NCBI GenBank assembly: GCA_013398175.1
Contig: VZRZ01008252.1
Location: 25,314 to 89,313 of the forward strand
DNA length: 64,000 nt
Reading direction: 5' to 3'
DNA from: Climacteris rufus
Lineage: Eukaryota; Chordata; Aves; Passeriformes; Climacteridae
Within the stretch, counting starts at the first letter, position 1, and every line of letters begins with the position of its first letter. Positions 24,463-37,035 of this stretch are shown piece after piece. The translations under genes and the position numbers were made by a program. The notes beneath the pieces are model-generated. The model saw nothing but the letters and a program-made list of their open reading frames with translations. It did no database searches and was not told where the DNA came from.

Positions 24463-27400
24463 GTGAGTGACCTTGCTTAGCACACTGACATGCAGCTCAG
24501 GCAAGCTAGGTAGGAGTGTTTGATTTCTCAAGCAGTGAGGAAAGACCCTACTTAGCCTGCCCTTTCTCAGTAGCTTGATCGAAGATGACCCAACTGTACT
24601 ACACCAGTGCTGGGCTGTCCAGCAAACCCTGCAGTGAGGAGGGAGCATTCTCAGGACCATGACTCACTGCTTGGAAATTGCAGAATAATATCTGAACAGC
24701 AGAGAGAGTAATGCTGCAAAGCCTGATGCCTTGGCATCATTCAGCATGTTAGTACAGACAGATGTCTTAATTCTGTGGATCCCCTCATCTCAAAAGGTGT
24801 CACAGGAGAAAAATATTTAATGCTCACATGCTACTGAAGACAACCAAAACTCTCATATTTTCTTCCTTTTTACAGAAAAAATTCGTGTAGTCGCAGTAGG
24901 TCTTGTACAATCTGGGTATAGGGGAAACTCCTTGGAAGTAGCATAGATAATGCTTACTCAGCCAATAAGGATGGATAATCAGTTTCATCTTTCTCTATAT
25001 TTGCAGTATGTTGTTTATATAATTCTATTCTTGCTTCACAGATTCCTGCTTTTATGTAAAACATGAATTATAAAATAGGACCATAACTCTGCTGGGTTAT
25101 CTATTTATAAGTGACTATTTCAAATAATAGAAGCCAGTTAAGGTACCAGCTCAGACATAAATAGTCCATTTGTTTTCCCAAATTTTCCCCGTAAAGGAAT
25201 TTTCCTAGTTTTTTCTTTCATGTCCTCAGTATTTCTGTCCATATAATTGTTCCTCGTTCTCATCCACGATGCTCTGAAGAAAGATCTCTAAGCTTTTTAT
25301 CGTAGAGATTATATTTTGATACAGTCCGTAAAATACTTTATTCAGAAATCTTGTCTTTAAATCCATGAATCTTGCAGTTAATTTCTTCAGGTCTAAAAGT
25401 AAAAATGGAAGTTTTGCTTTGACTGATCTGTCTTAGTAGGGATTCATAAAACCTGTTAAAGCCATGAAAAGGAGTGAAGAGGCAGATTTTATAGTTGCAC
25501 ATACATGAACATGATGAACAATTGATTTGTGTTTATATTGAACTCTCCTCAAATTTTAATACTTAATTCCAGGAACAAGTAATTTTTCAGCCTATGGTAG
25601 CATCAGCTTTTTGGGAAAACATGTCTGTGGTGCTTTTTTACAAATTCTTATCTAATTGAGCAACATGAGTCAGTCTCTATATCACATAGCCTTTTGACTT
25701 AACAAAGATTGAAAGATTAGTACTATGGAATAACTTTTGCTAGGCATCATTTGTACAGTGAAGAGGAAATTATCCTTATCCTTTTTATGCACTGAGTGTC
25801 AAGGCAAGATGTTCCAATGGGTCAGCATTCAGTGAAAGACGCTTACTCTTCTCTCTGAAACAGCTTTCTCTACAGCTAAAGGCTAAAGAGTTCAGTGTGA
25901 TACTGTGAGGTGCATGGTTTTTTTACACTTGTCCATATTTCAAAGAAGAGCTTAGAATATATGAGTTTGTCAAGGAAAAAGAAAACCGAGGCATACAGGA
26001 GAAAAAACTTGAGGAGAAAAAAGATGGCCACAAAGGGGTAAGCTTTCTCCTTTACTCAGAACAGAAAGTAAATAATTGAACTGAGACACGGATTTGTTTA
26101 TATTGATAGTAGTTGAAGAAATTTTTAATGAGACATGATTACAACACTAAACTTGTTTTTTAATAGTTTTTGATGTTATAAAGGTAGCAAAGAAATATTT
26201 TAAGGAATGGATAGAAAAATATCTGCAAGAAAAATATTACTTACTTAAACTTACTTGATTCTGCTTTCATTAAGAGACAGATTAGCTGATGCCTTAAGAT
26301 CCCTTCCAACTCTGTATTTAACAACATTTCTATCGCAAAGGGAGAGTTGTTGATAGGGTCTTTTTTGTTTTTTTTTTTCAAAGTATGTTCTAAAAACACA
26401 CTGAGATTTAATTTTCAGTTTACAGGTTTGGCTTCATTTGTTTTGTGTTTGTTTTTGTTGTTGTTTTGTTTTTAAGATGTCTTCTTTATCTAGCTTAGTT
26501 AAGATACTTTCTCCACACCTCAATATCAGAACTTTCAGTCAGTTGGTATAAGGATAATATCTTCCAACTATTTCTATAGAATCACTTGAATAGCAGTTTG
26601 AGCCATAAAATGTTAGATGGGCCTGTGCATTTGGTTCCTTGGAGGAGATGTGTGTGAGATTATCATGTTCAAGATCTTAAGTTAATGTTCATAATCTTCA
26701 TTGCACATTTAATTTTATCCCAACAAAGTGCGCCTAAACTAACATCTGCATCAATCTCCTTGCAGTTCTTGTCTGTTTAAGTAGAAAATAAATGGGGAAA
26801 TAAATTCTACTGTGTATAACTTAATAAAGACTCAACTAAGGCACTACGCCTCATATTGTTTATGCATTTTTGCACTTGACAATGCTTGGGAACAAAATCA
26901 GAACTAGTTCTGTAGTTGGACACAGAAGCATTGTATCTTTTTTTCCTCCTGTGTAAATAAACCAATTTTTATCTGCATAAAAAAATTTCTTTCTTCTAAG
27001 GAAAAACTGCTCACAATTTCTGTGCAGTACCATAAAACAGCACCATGTTAATTGAAAGCTGCAATTTGTTGTATGTTTGGTATTAATTTCTGACAGAGGT
27101 TGAATATTATGATGAGTATTATCATTTTATTGCTCAAATACAGTATTTCATGCATTACTTTTAGCCCTCTGAGAAAGTTCAGGAGTTATATTAGTTTCTG
27201 TGTAAATTTTTGTCTAAGGTTTTAACCTCACAAAAGAGGTAATGTCAGAAATGCACATTTTCCTTAACAGAGCACAGGCCACTACCAGAGGCACTGTATC
27301 AGCTAAGAGTAACTATAGCTTTATTCCAGAAGGGCAACTCTTCTGTTGCTGTGTCATCTTTGTAAAGAATTATAATCTCAACTGAAAATAAAATTCCCTG

Positions 27401-30400
27401 TTCCATGCAGAGGACACCATTTTAAAATTAAAATAGTAGGAAAAGACTGTTGCTAAAGGTAGAATTATAGTTTTTCCTACTGTTTTGATTCCAAAAGTGA
27501 TACATCAAAATGTTACAGTATGATTTTGCTGAAGAAATAGATGATAAACCATTTTAATTTAAGTGTCTTTGAGAGTTCCACGAGTGCAATCACAGAAAAT
27601 ACAATCATAACATTGGCAAAAGCTTATCACTTGCTTTGAAAAACATAAAATGGAACTGTTATTGCATTAAGTTGAACCTCAGATCTCTCTGCGCACTAAT
27701 TTAAAATCCTAAAGGACAGTGCACTGTCTGCAGAACTAAAAAAAAAAATAAAGGTGCATTGTAACTTGAATTTGCATTTGAAAATAGTTTGGGGTATTTT
27801 TTGGTAACACAATCAGAGATGTTCCACTTCACTGAAATAATTCAATATGCACCCAACAATAGAAATAGTATTTCCTAATACAAGTAACCTTCCCAATGCA
27901 AATCTACACAATCTCATAAAATATTAAATTGTATTCTTCAAAGCTGTGCAAGATAAGTGATGTTGTTCAAATGTGAGTCTTATTCTACACCATATTTATT
28001 AATGCAAAGTTTTCTAACTTTCTGAACATGAAGAGTCTTCTTGCATGCTATGATTCTTGTTTTGTTTGTTTTCTTTTTTTCTGGAGGCAGTCCACTTCAC
28101 AACTTGCCTATATCTCCTAAAAAAGTCCAACAATAACTATACCAAAATAAAGTGTGATGTTAAATGTCTGAGTTTTTTTCCCCATTATCTACAGTTATTG
28201 GTCCATATAAAACTGGCTGAGAGAGTAGCAATGTTATCAGGCTGTTTTAAAAAGTCTCTAGGATGATGTGATAAGGAGTATGTATATGATCAGACAGACA
28301 TATTGCTGTCCATTAAAAGTTTTGAAAGGAATCACTAGAGAGCACTTAGCAGAAGCTAAAAACATCTTCCATATTGAACAGATAAGGTTATCCAAACCCT
28401 TTAATGCCATCTCTGGAGACAAGCCTGAGAAAGCTTGATTGAGTTCAGAATATTTTAGCTTTTATGTTGACAAACTGATGCTACTAGATCTGTAAAAATG
28501 AAGCTTAGATTACAAAGTTGGTAACAACAGCATCTTTCACAGCAAAAGAAGCATTGCCTGCTTACTATAAGCAAAAGAATACAGAGCAAATGGGATATAA
28601 AATAAATCTCAAGCTGCCAAAAATTTAAAAGAACATTTAAATCACAGAGTCTGTTCATTCTAACTTGTTTTCAGCAAGACTTTTTATAATAGTTGCACCT
28701 GATTTTCTGAGGTTTTTGTTTTGTTTGCATTAACCTTGATTGAAAACATGACAATATCAATACTGAAACAGAAAACAACATATGGAAATTGGCTTAAGAC
28801 TCTGAAGCATTAGATTTTATTTTATATTACCATAAGCTGTGTGAGAATGTCTAAGACTGCTTTAAATTTTTTGTCTGCCTGAGGCAAGAACTAATGGTTC
28901 TCCCAAAGTGCACCTACCAGTGTTATAAAACCAAAACACTGGTTTTGGTATGGGGTACTACTCTATCCCCACCATAGCTGACATTTTAGTATCTAAATCA
29001 TTGCATCAATGAGCTAAAGGGAAAATGTTTTAACACATAAACTCACTCTAAATCAGATACATGGTACATGTTATTATTTATATAGTTTTTCTTGGGTAGA
29101 AAAACAACTAAATTTTTCCAGTAGAGCCCTTTATCATGACAAGAAAACTTAATAAATGCTTTATAAAACTGGAGAAAATATGTCTTTCATATTTTTTTCT
29201 ATCAGTATATTTCTATATATGTATGCATAATATGTCACAGGAATTTATTCTATGACTAGGCTGTGGAGACATTTGGGAATCCAGTAACATGCAAAAGAAC
29301 ATCTGTCTTGTTATCTGCCTTTTTACCTTAAGGTAAAAATTTCAAAAAATTATCCATTTGTAAAGAATTTCAAAAACGATTATCATGAAGTGCCAGAGAA
29401 TTTCTAGTTTCCTCCCAAGAGAGAAAAATTACAAATAACACCTTGTAGTTGTGTAGCTATTTATAGAAATTATATGTCAAATACCATTATTTGAAATACA
29501 TCTCTGCCATCTGCTCCAGTCCCAGAATTCAAAATGGGAAGATTCTGCAGCTATGATACATGAGTCTAAGCTAAATGTGAAAATGTGTCTATAATCAAAG
29601 AATTCCTCCCCAGCATAGTCAAAAAAAAAAAATCTGTTCTTATTAGTCATAGGCCTTTATATTTGTATCACATTTAGTAAGATTTTTGTACCTTCCAAAT
29701 AGTAACAATAACTTAATTAAAATGAAAATTTAATGCACAACTCTATTAGAGAGTGGGCAAATAACTTTCATGCAAGGTTACTGCAATGTTCTTACAAGAA
29801 TGATTTCCAGTGTTATGTACTATGAAAAATATACAGGCAGATAATTTCATGCGAGGCGCTATAATGTAATTTGGGAAGTGTTCCTCAATTACAGCTTATA
29901 TTAAAAAAAAAAATCCACTTTGTGCAAGAAGTTCATGAACTTGGACTTGATATTCTGTCTCACAATTAATCACCTCATATTGCTGATTACATTTGTGTAC
30001 TGAGCTATGGATGCAATGTCCACTCCTACAATGACACCATGAGGCACAGGAATTTTGCTTCTTTCCTTGAAAATCTCAATGCTTAAATCTACACTGCATC
30101 AAAAATTGAGAGGTGTAGATCCTGTTCCCTCCCAAAAGAGGAAGATCTTATGAAAAGTACTGGAAATTTGTTCTCTAAGTCCCTTATTGTTAAGCTGGTA
30201 AGTAGGTTCATGTTTATGCCATAGATATATTAGCCTAATAGTTTCAATAAAATATAGTCAAAACAAGAATTTAAAAAAAAGGGAATCAAAAAATCCAACA
30301 TGGGTTGACCCTCTTGATAAAATCTGAGCTTTATTCAGTGAAGTTATATTATTATATACAGTGATGAATATAAGAAGAAAAATAGTGGGACAAAAATAGA

Positions 30401-31140
30401 CATAAATTGTGATAGAATATTTACACCTATATAGTTTTAACTTCTGTTTAACCTGTGATATTAGGCATTTTAATGAGACCGATCCTTTTTGCTAATGTAC
30501 TAATGCTGAAATTTCCATAGTTTTTATGGGGGGAGGAGGGGAAGTAGGTTTATTGATATTTAGGTGGGTTTTTTAATTATTCCAATACAGCTTTAACATG
30601 GGGAAGACTTATCTCCACAGATCTGAACAGAAAAAAAAAACCATGGAATAATTCCCAAGATAAATATACCTGTAGATGTATCTATGTTCATGGTTAAAAC
30701 TCAACTTCACTGTAATTCCCTAGAACAAAGTTAAAACTTTTGCTTAAAAGTCACTTTTTTCCAACTCCTAAACACCACTGAACTCTCCACATACATGTGT
30801 ATTAATGACAAGCATCAACAAATCTTAAAATTGCACCACCCTTTTATACAAAATTTCCTTATTCTTAGTGTTGAAGAGCAACTCAACATCATAATTCATA
30901 CATTAGTCAGTTTAGAAAACCTGAAAACTGTAATTCTTACAGTATGCCTCACAGTATAGTGGCATGCCAGGGGTCCTTGGTAGTGGGCTGATTCCTTTCA
31001 CACAGTAATAGCTAATGAGCAGTGGCTTCCTACTCTGTGTCAAAATGAAAAAGGGTTTGTGCAAGAATTATATTTATTACTGTATGTACTACTGCTGCTG
31101 TGTTCCCTTCCCTCTTCTTTATGCATTGTGTGAGACCTCA
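24463..31140. other. AT-rich non-coding DNA, no gene recognised
   Basis: No gene identified. A short phrase near 26295-26335 (TTAAGATCCCTTCCAACTCT then AACATTTCTAT) resembles a CR1 3' tail on the plus strand but is too short to call. G-poor, with frequent A/T runs. Confidence 0.55.
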
Positions 31141-31180
31141 AACCCCTATTTCAATGCTCCTCTCAGTGTGAAGAACTCAC

Positions 31181-31305
31181 CTTCATTATCCTCGTGAAAG
31201 GGCTCCAGCTGTGTTTTCAAAGAAAATGGCTGCAACTGCAATTCACTCAGAATTCCATCTTCCTGCAGTTTAAATATTTCAGCAGTGAGAACACCTATGG
31301 GTCCC
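31181..31305 (-). other. Exon-like open segment on the minus strand (candidate)
   Basis: Read on the minus strand, TTTTTTCTG...ATAACTAG precedes position 31305 and AATGAAG|GTGAGTTC follows position 31181, giving a 125-nt segment with a strong donor match. An alternative acceptor, AAACTGCAG, would start the exon at 31262 (82 nt). The frame is open throughout and has protein-like composition, including ILSELQLQPFSLKTQ and EPFHEDNEG near its end. I do not recognise a family. The frame also stays open a little on both sides (31146-31340), so exon boundaries are inferred only from the splice motifs. It could be an exon of a gene with long introns, an old retrocopy, or chance. Confidence 0.25.
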
Positions 31306-32246
31306 CTAGTTATATTTTCAGAAAAAACCCCACTAGTCACTGATTACTGAGACGGCAATCCCTATAACACGTAGTTCTTAATTTAAAACTACTCAGAAAC
31401 TTTGAAGCTGAACATGAAAGCAACTGTCTAGTTATTGACAGGGTTAAGCAACAGTAAAGCAAGTTTTCCTCCCCTTGTGATTTTTGGAATCTGCACACTA
31501 TAATACTCAGGAAGTTAATATTAAGTGCTTACATCCCTTGTATCTAGTACATAAAAATCATACAATAGAGTGAATCTAATGTTGCAGCCACACCTTTAGA
31601 GTTGCTATTACTGTGATCCTTCATTTGACTAGCATATTCAGTCGGGAAAGAGTCTGATGTTTCCCATGTTACATTTTCTTCCTATGTAAGGATACTGCTG
31701 CAAATAATAAAAAAAAAAATCTCACTTGTTCATCAGCTGGGTTATTTTTACAAAGCTTTGCAGTGGCATGTAATAAACTACATATGAACATGGCTCCCTC
31801 TACTGACTGCCTTTAGAGGTGCCAAGAGTTTATTTTCGCAGGCTTATTTTATGCCTTCAAGTTTATAGCAATAACTATAACACACACAAAACAAACAGAA
31901 TTTCTCAAGTTTCTTCTATTCTGCAAAACAAGGATTTTTTTTTTTCTCTCTCTTAATAATACATGCTGATTGGCCAAAACGTTTATTCCTTTAAGTCCAA
32001 AATTCCAATCTGCTCTTGGGGCATTTCTAACAGTTCATAAGAAGCTGCAAAGAGCCTCACAAGGGTATCCAACAAGCTCATTAGCAGGAGAAATATTTTT
32101 GCTACACAGTGTCTGCAATCTCATTTATGCTGAAATATAAAAAGGTCAAAGGTCAAAAAGTAACAGACAAAGAGATGGACAAGGAAAATCAGTAATTAAT
32201 AGAGTTGTCCTAGGTCATTAGTTAATGCAAAATAACCACCATCACT

Positions 32247-32427
32247 ACAAAAAAAAAAAACAACAAAAAAAAAACAAAACCAAAAACAAAACAAAACAAC
32301 AACCAAAACAAAACAAAACAAAACAAACCCAGAAAAACCCACACGACAACCATCCAACCAGCCAGTCAATCAACCAACCAGCCAATCAAACAACCAAAAA
32401 GAACCCCAAAAACCACACCAAAGAAAC

Positions 32428-32458
<31 letters not shown>

Positions 32459-32470
32459 CCCACACACATG
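32247..32470 (+). repeat. A/C-rich simple repeat, (CAAAA)n and (CAAC/CAAT)n
   Basis: About 220 bp with almost no G or T: poly-A, then CAAAA-type units, a stretch of CCAACCAGCCAATCAA-like units, then CAAAA units again. The frames at 32225-32512 (Lys/Asn/Gln/Thr) and 32370-32552 on minus are products of this composition. Confidence 0.9.
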
Positions 32471-32734
32471 AACAAAACCCCAAAACTAACAAAGAAACAC
32501 TCAGAAAACTAGAGAGAACGTCTTTCCTTTTGTGCTGAAAAACATCATACATAGTTATGAACAGTCACTTGAGAAGAGGATTGCCACATTCATAATTATC
32601 ATACTGTAGACACACGCATTCCAGGAATAGTCTAGGCTTCCTTTATAGTCATTCCATGGAAATGGTTAGAGTAGCAAGAATGGGCCTGTGACATATTTTA
32701 GATGTCTTCTTTACAACAGGAAGAATCACCCAAA

Positions 32735-33549
32735 TTGGCTGAGAGTGTCAATCTGCTCATGGGTAGGAAGGCTCTACAGAGGGAGCTGGAAAGTCTTGAT
32801 CAATGAGCAAGGACAACCACATAAGAATCAATAAGACCAAGTGCCAGCTTCTGTGCTTGGGTCACAACAACTGTTTGCAGCACTACAGGCTGGGGACAAA
32901 GTGGCTTGAGAGCTGTTCAGCAGAAAGAGAATTGGGGGTGCTGGTTGACAGCCAGCTAAATATGAGCCAGCAGTGTGCCAAGGTGGCCAAAAATGCCAAT
33001 GGCATTTTGGCCTGTATAAGGAATAGTGTGGCCAGCAGTACTAAGGAAGTGATTGTCCCCCCGGACTTGGCAGTGGTGAGGCTGGACCTTGACTGCTGTG
33101 TTCAGTTCCAGGCCCTTAACTTTAAAAAGAACTTTGAGGTGCTAAAGTTTGTCCAGAGAAGGGCAACAAGGCTCATGAAAGGTCTAGAAAACATGTCTTA
33201 TGAGGAATGGCTGAGGGACCTGGGTTTGTTTACTCTTGAGAAGAGGAAACTTCGGGGAACCTTGTCACTCTCTACAGCTCCCTGACAAGAAGGTGTAGTG
33301 AAGTGGGGGCTGGTGTCTACTGCTGCACCTGAAGTGAAAGGACTGGAGGAAAGGGCCTTAAACTGAGACAGAGGAGATTCAGGTTAGATATTGGAAATAA
33401 TTCACTGTTAGGATGGTCAGGCATTGGAATATATCATCCAGAGAGGCAACATGGTTTAGTCACTTAAGAGTTACACTGGTAGCACTGGGTTGATGGTTGA
33501 ACTTGGTGATCTTAAAGGTGTCTTCCAACTTTGAGGATTCTGTGATTCT
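32735..33549 (+). mobile_element. CR1 LINE fragment with RT C-terminal coding remnant
   Basis: The sequence follows CR1 ORF2 from GTCAATCTGCTCATGGGTAGG onward. A frame at 32803-33285 (160 codons) carries CR1 signature phrases: KTKCQLLCLGHNN, ERELGVLVDSQLNMSQQCAK, FVQRRATRLMKGLE and MSYEEWLRDLGLF, which is the region after the RT palm into the C-terminal end. The frame is lost at about 33285, and the rest of the C-terminus and 3' UTR continues in other frames to TTGGTGATCTTAAAGG...TTCCAACTTTGAGGATTCTGTGATTCT at 33549. The GGTTGATGG...GACTTGGTGATCTTAAAGGT ending fits a different CR1 subfamily from the copies at 12.6 and 34.1 kb. It is 5'-truncated and inactive. Confidence 0.93.
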
Positions 33550-34119
33550 TTAATTTCTGAATTTTCCAAAAAGTTTCATGTCTTTCTAAAATCTTAGGTG
33601 TAGTAATTCAGCAACTTCAGACCTTAAATCGCACGTTACATGCTGTCCCCAGGCAAAATAGAGAATTTGCTGTGACTGTTGTATGCAATAGTATTACTCA
33701 TATATTGTTCATTATACTTTGTTCTTTTACTCTTCAATGACTCTAAATCTACAGCCACTACATTGTTTTTAGGGTGTCTGTTACCATAGTGATACACAAT
33801 GTGTGCCTAGCTCTCTCTTTTCCTATCAGTTAAGCTTTGGTTACTAATATAGATACTGAAAAACTCTCTGCTTAAAATACTTCCAAATTTTCTCTGCATT
33901 ACAAAAAAGCCTTGGTTCAGATGATACTTTAAAATTACCATTCTTTGACTTTCTCATTCCTTGGATAATTTGCCTGAGTTTTTACTTGAAACACTAGCCT
34001 ATAACACCAATGATGCTGCCAAGCCCTCCTTTCAGTGCTGTCAGTTCCAGTTGTTCTTTATACATGAAGCTCTTTGTGCAAAGAGAAATATTAACATCCA
34101 GCAGATTCTTTTCCATCTG
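33550..34119. other. Spacer between two CR1 copies
   Basis: No gene or repeat recognised; AT-rich unique DNA separating two CR1 fragments of different subfamilies. Confidence 0.5.
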
Positions 34120-34440
34120 TGACAGATGCAGAATATATGGAAAAAGCTATTTACAAGAGCATGTATTGATAGGACAAGGGTAAATGGGTTTAAACTGAAA
34201 GAGAATAGATTTAGATTAGATATTCATAAGAAATTCTTCACTGTGAGGGTGGTAAGGCAGTGGAAGAAGTTGCTCAGAGAAATTACTCATGTCCCATCCC
34301 TGGAAGTGTTTCAGACTAGGTTGCATGGAGGTCTGAGCAACCTGATCTAGTAAAAGGTATCCTTGCCCACAGAAGCGGGTTTGGAACTAAATGATCTTTA
34401 AAGTCCCTTCCAACCCAAACTATTCTATGATTCTATTCTA
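34120..34440 (+). mobile_element. CR1 LINE 3' end with intact terminal tail
   Basis: A short 5'-truncated copy. A frame at 34126-34350 gives the CR1 ORF2 C-terminal end, with FTRACIDRTR, GFKLKENRFRLDIHKKFFT, RVVRQWKKLLREI and VPSLEVFQTRL, closing at CTGATCTAGT. The 3' UTR follows with AATGATCTTTAAAGTCCCTTCCAACC, and the copy ends in the tandem-like tail ATTCTATGATTCTATTCT, which is the diagnostic CR1 terminus. The coding end has few disabling changes, so this is one of the less decayed copies here. Confidence 0.94.
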
Positions 34441-36060
34441 AAATACAGGCAAACTCAACTGTTTTAGTGTTAACACGTAGGGGTTAAAAACATGGGTCAA
34501 AAATAACACAAACTCTATCCAAGACTATATATTCTAATGATGGCTTCATACCTATCTATAGTTATATCATTCCATAAAGATGCAATTATTCCTCCAAGAT
34601 AAAGAGGTTTTTTTGCAAGTTTAAGAAAAAAAGACCTAGTTAAGTTTAGACTAATAGAGAACACTTTTGAAAAGTAAAAGTAACCTGCATTAAGGGTAAG
34701 AAATATCTAGAAGGAAAGTGTCTAATATACATGATTTTTTAAACTAAAAATTTACAAAATAATAAAAATAAAAAACTTATTCACCTGCTCTGTATCCTAG
34801 TATTAACCTAGATCTTGATTTCCTCAAGTATAATATACATTTTTTTTGTAACATGCGATTATTTTATAGATGCAGAGATTGCTAATCCTTATTAGACTAA
34901 TTCAGAATTAATAACTTGGAATATAGGACAGAAACCACCGTACTACTTATCTGAGATTCATAACTGAATCCAAGAAAAAAAAAAAAATCCAATATGAACT
35001 CAGTCCACAACTGACACAAGATAATCACATTTTCTTAGTAAAAATATAGCTCTCAATAGACTAAAATATGCTTGCAAATTGTGAAAGCTTCGGTCTGATA
35101 AAGGTGCTAGTATCTGAAATTATATGCCATATGCAGAGGAGGCATACATTTCATTTGGCAAGCTGGATCTAGATCTTTAACAGATGTTAGTAAATTCTTT
35201 TCTACTTTAAATTTAAGAGAAAAAAGGGAAAGTTAAATTTAATCTTATGACTGAACTGTAACTATACATGTACCCTTAGCCAAAATAGCACAAATGTAGA
35301 TATCTTGATTAGAAGCAACAATAAAAATAGAGGAACATATTTAACAGGGAGGGAAACATGGAAGAATAAGTTAAAAAAATGCAGTTGTAAAAACAATATA
35401 AAAATTATCTAAATAAACTTCTCAGTCTCAGAAACGGCAGTTGAACTAAGGTTACTTGCTTCTCACGTGGTGAAGAACACACAACACCACCAACTATACT
35501 CAAGAATAGAATAGCATATTAGCATGCTTCTAACCTAATATATTATTCTTAGATTATATTTCAAAGAAATTGATCATTTATACAGAGTTAAATTAGGTAG
35601 CTGCATAACTGAAAACAAAAATAAAGTCATTCAAATAATATGTTATAAAAGAGTAATGGAGAAGATATTTTCATTGGGAATCTTTAAATGGATGAAAGAG
35701 TTGGGATGCAGAAATAACACAACATTCATTTAAAAAATGACATATAGTTCAGACATCAAACCTATTTACCTGGCACAGATTCACAAGGTAAATTTTACCT
35801 AAGGCATCTGAACTGGAACTAAATATGGGCATTGATAAAATCCAAAAGTTTATTTCAAAATACCCATTTTACCCTGTACTGACATAAACTCATAGTCTGA
35901 TGACTTAAATTTTTAAAGTTGTTATTCCAATGAAGGTTATTAACATGGTCTGTGATAACATTATCACAGACAAACTTATGAAGACTAAATACTTGGAACA
36001 GTGAGTTGGACTGAAAACTGACCGACATGAAACTCCAACACTGAGTGACAAAGGTTGATG
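34441..36060. other. AT-rich non-coding DNA, nothing recognised
   Basis: Very AT-rich, with many short A/T runs. The minus-strand frame 35855-36070 has no recognisable domain. Confidence 0.55.
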
Positions 36061-36061
36061 C

Positions 36062-36962
36062 TAAGGTCAATACTGTTAAACACCCGCATTAATGATCTGG
36101 ATGACTGCACAAGGTAGACATCCTCAGTAAATTTGCAGGTTATATAAAAGAGCCAGTAAGATATGTGGTTGTGCGAACGTGCAGCGGAACCTGTTCAAAC
36201 TGGACAAATGGTCCAAAAAGAATTTCACAAAATAATAACTCCATGTAGCATTACACATTGTGGGAAAGTATTACATATTGTGTTGCAAGTAGCTTGCAAG
36301 AAGGGGACTGGAGGGTCCTGGTGTACACCTAATTTACCAGCAGTGTACACTTGCAGCAAAGAAGGCTTACAGCTGCCTGGACTGTGTTAGAAATAATATA
36401 TCCAGTCAGTAAATGGATGTAAGCCTTTGTCTCTACTCAGACTTGATGAGGTCACTTTTAGAGTCTTCTGTACAGATTTGGGATCTCAGTACAAGAGAGA
36501 TTTGGAAATAATGAAGCGAGTCCAGTAAAGGGCCATGTGAAGGACTATAAAGAGGATTAAGAACTTAGAGTATGTGTTTTAAGAGGAGAGGCTGATAGAG
36601 ATGGGACCATTCAACCTAGAGAAGAGAAGGCTCAGGGGCAACTTATCAATATAAAAATACCTGATGGAAGGCAGTAAGGAAGACCAAGAGTTAGACTCTT
36701 CTTGGTGTCATCCAGTGACAGAACAAGAGGCAATGAGTAAAAATTAAAATGTAGAAAATTCTATTTTAAACAAACAGAACAATACAGTGAGAGTGGTCAA
36801 GTGTTTGGACAAGTAAGTCAAAGAGGTTTTGCTGTCTCCATCCTTGGAGAAACTCAAAACTTGTCTGGACATAGCCCTAGTTGAACGTACTTTGAGCAGC
36901 AGGAGCTAGATAAAATGGTCTCCAGAGGTCAATTCCTACATCAATGAATCTGCTATGAATTC
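36062..36962 (+). mobile_element. CR1 LINE fragment, older subfamily, heavily decayed
   Basis: Starts in the RT palm region with ATTAATGATCTGGATGAC and CTCAGTAAATTTGC, followed by recognisable but mutated CR1 ORF2 landmarks: CTGGACAAATGG, GGGTCCTGGTG, GCAAAGAAGGC, ATGAGGTCACTTTTAGAGT, CAGTACAAGAGAGATTTGGA, TTCAACCTAGAGAAGAGAAG, CTTATCAAT, CCAGTGACAGAACAAGAGGC. It ends in a 3' UTR with TGGTCTCCAGAGGTCAATTCC and a decayed tail to about 36962. The CTCCAGAGGTC ending differs from the CTTTAAGGTC ending of the 12.6 and 34.1 kb copies, so it is another subfamily. Many stops and indels; no frame survives. Confidence 0.88.
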
Positions 36963-37035
36963 ATGGAATTCAGAGAATTGTTCATGAATTTGGAGAATTG
37001 TTTAGACTGGAAGGAACCACTTGAGAGAGGGGACA
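36963..37035 (-). mobile_element. Possible inverted CR1 tail abutting the previous copy
   Basis: GAATTCAGAGAATTG...GAGAATTGTTTAGACTGGAAGGAACCAC resembles the reverse complement of a CR1 3' end (GGTTCC TTCCAACC TAAACAATTC). It would sit tail-to-tail with the plus-strand copy ending at 36962. The match is short and diverged. Confidence 0.35.

Noticed and set aside
26281..26335. Possible CR1 3' tail (GATCCCTTCCAACTCT)
   Set aside because: The match is too short and diverged to separate from chance, so it is noted but not called.
32225..32552. Lys/Asn/Thr-rich frame and its antisense hydrophobic frame
   Set aside because: The region is an A/C-rich simple repeat.
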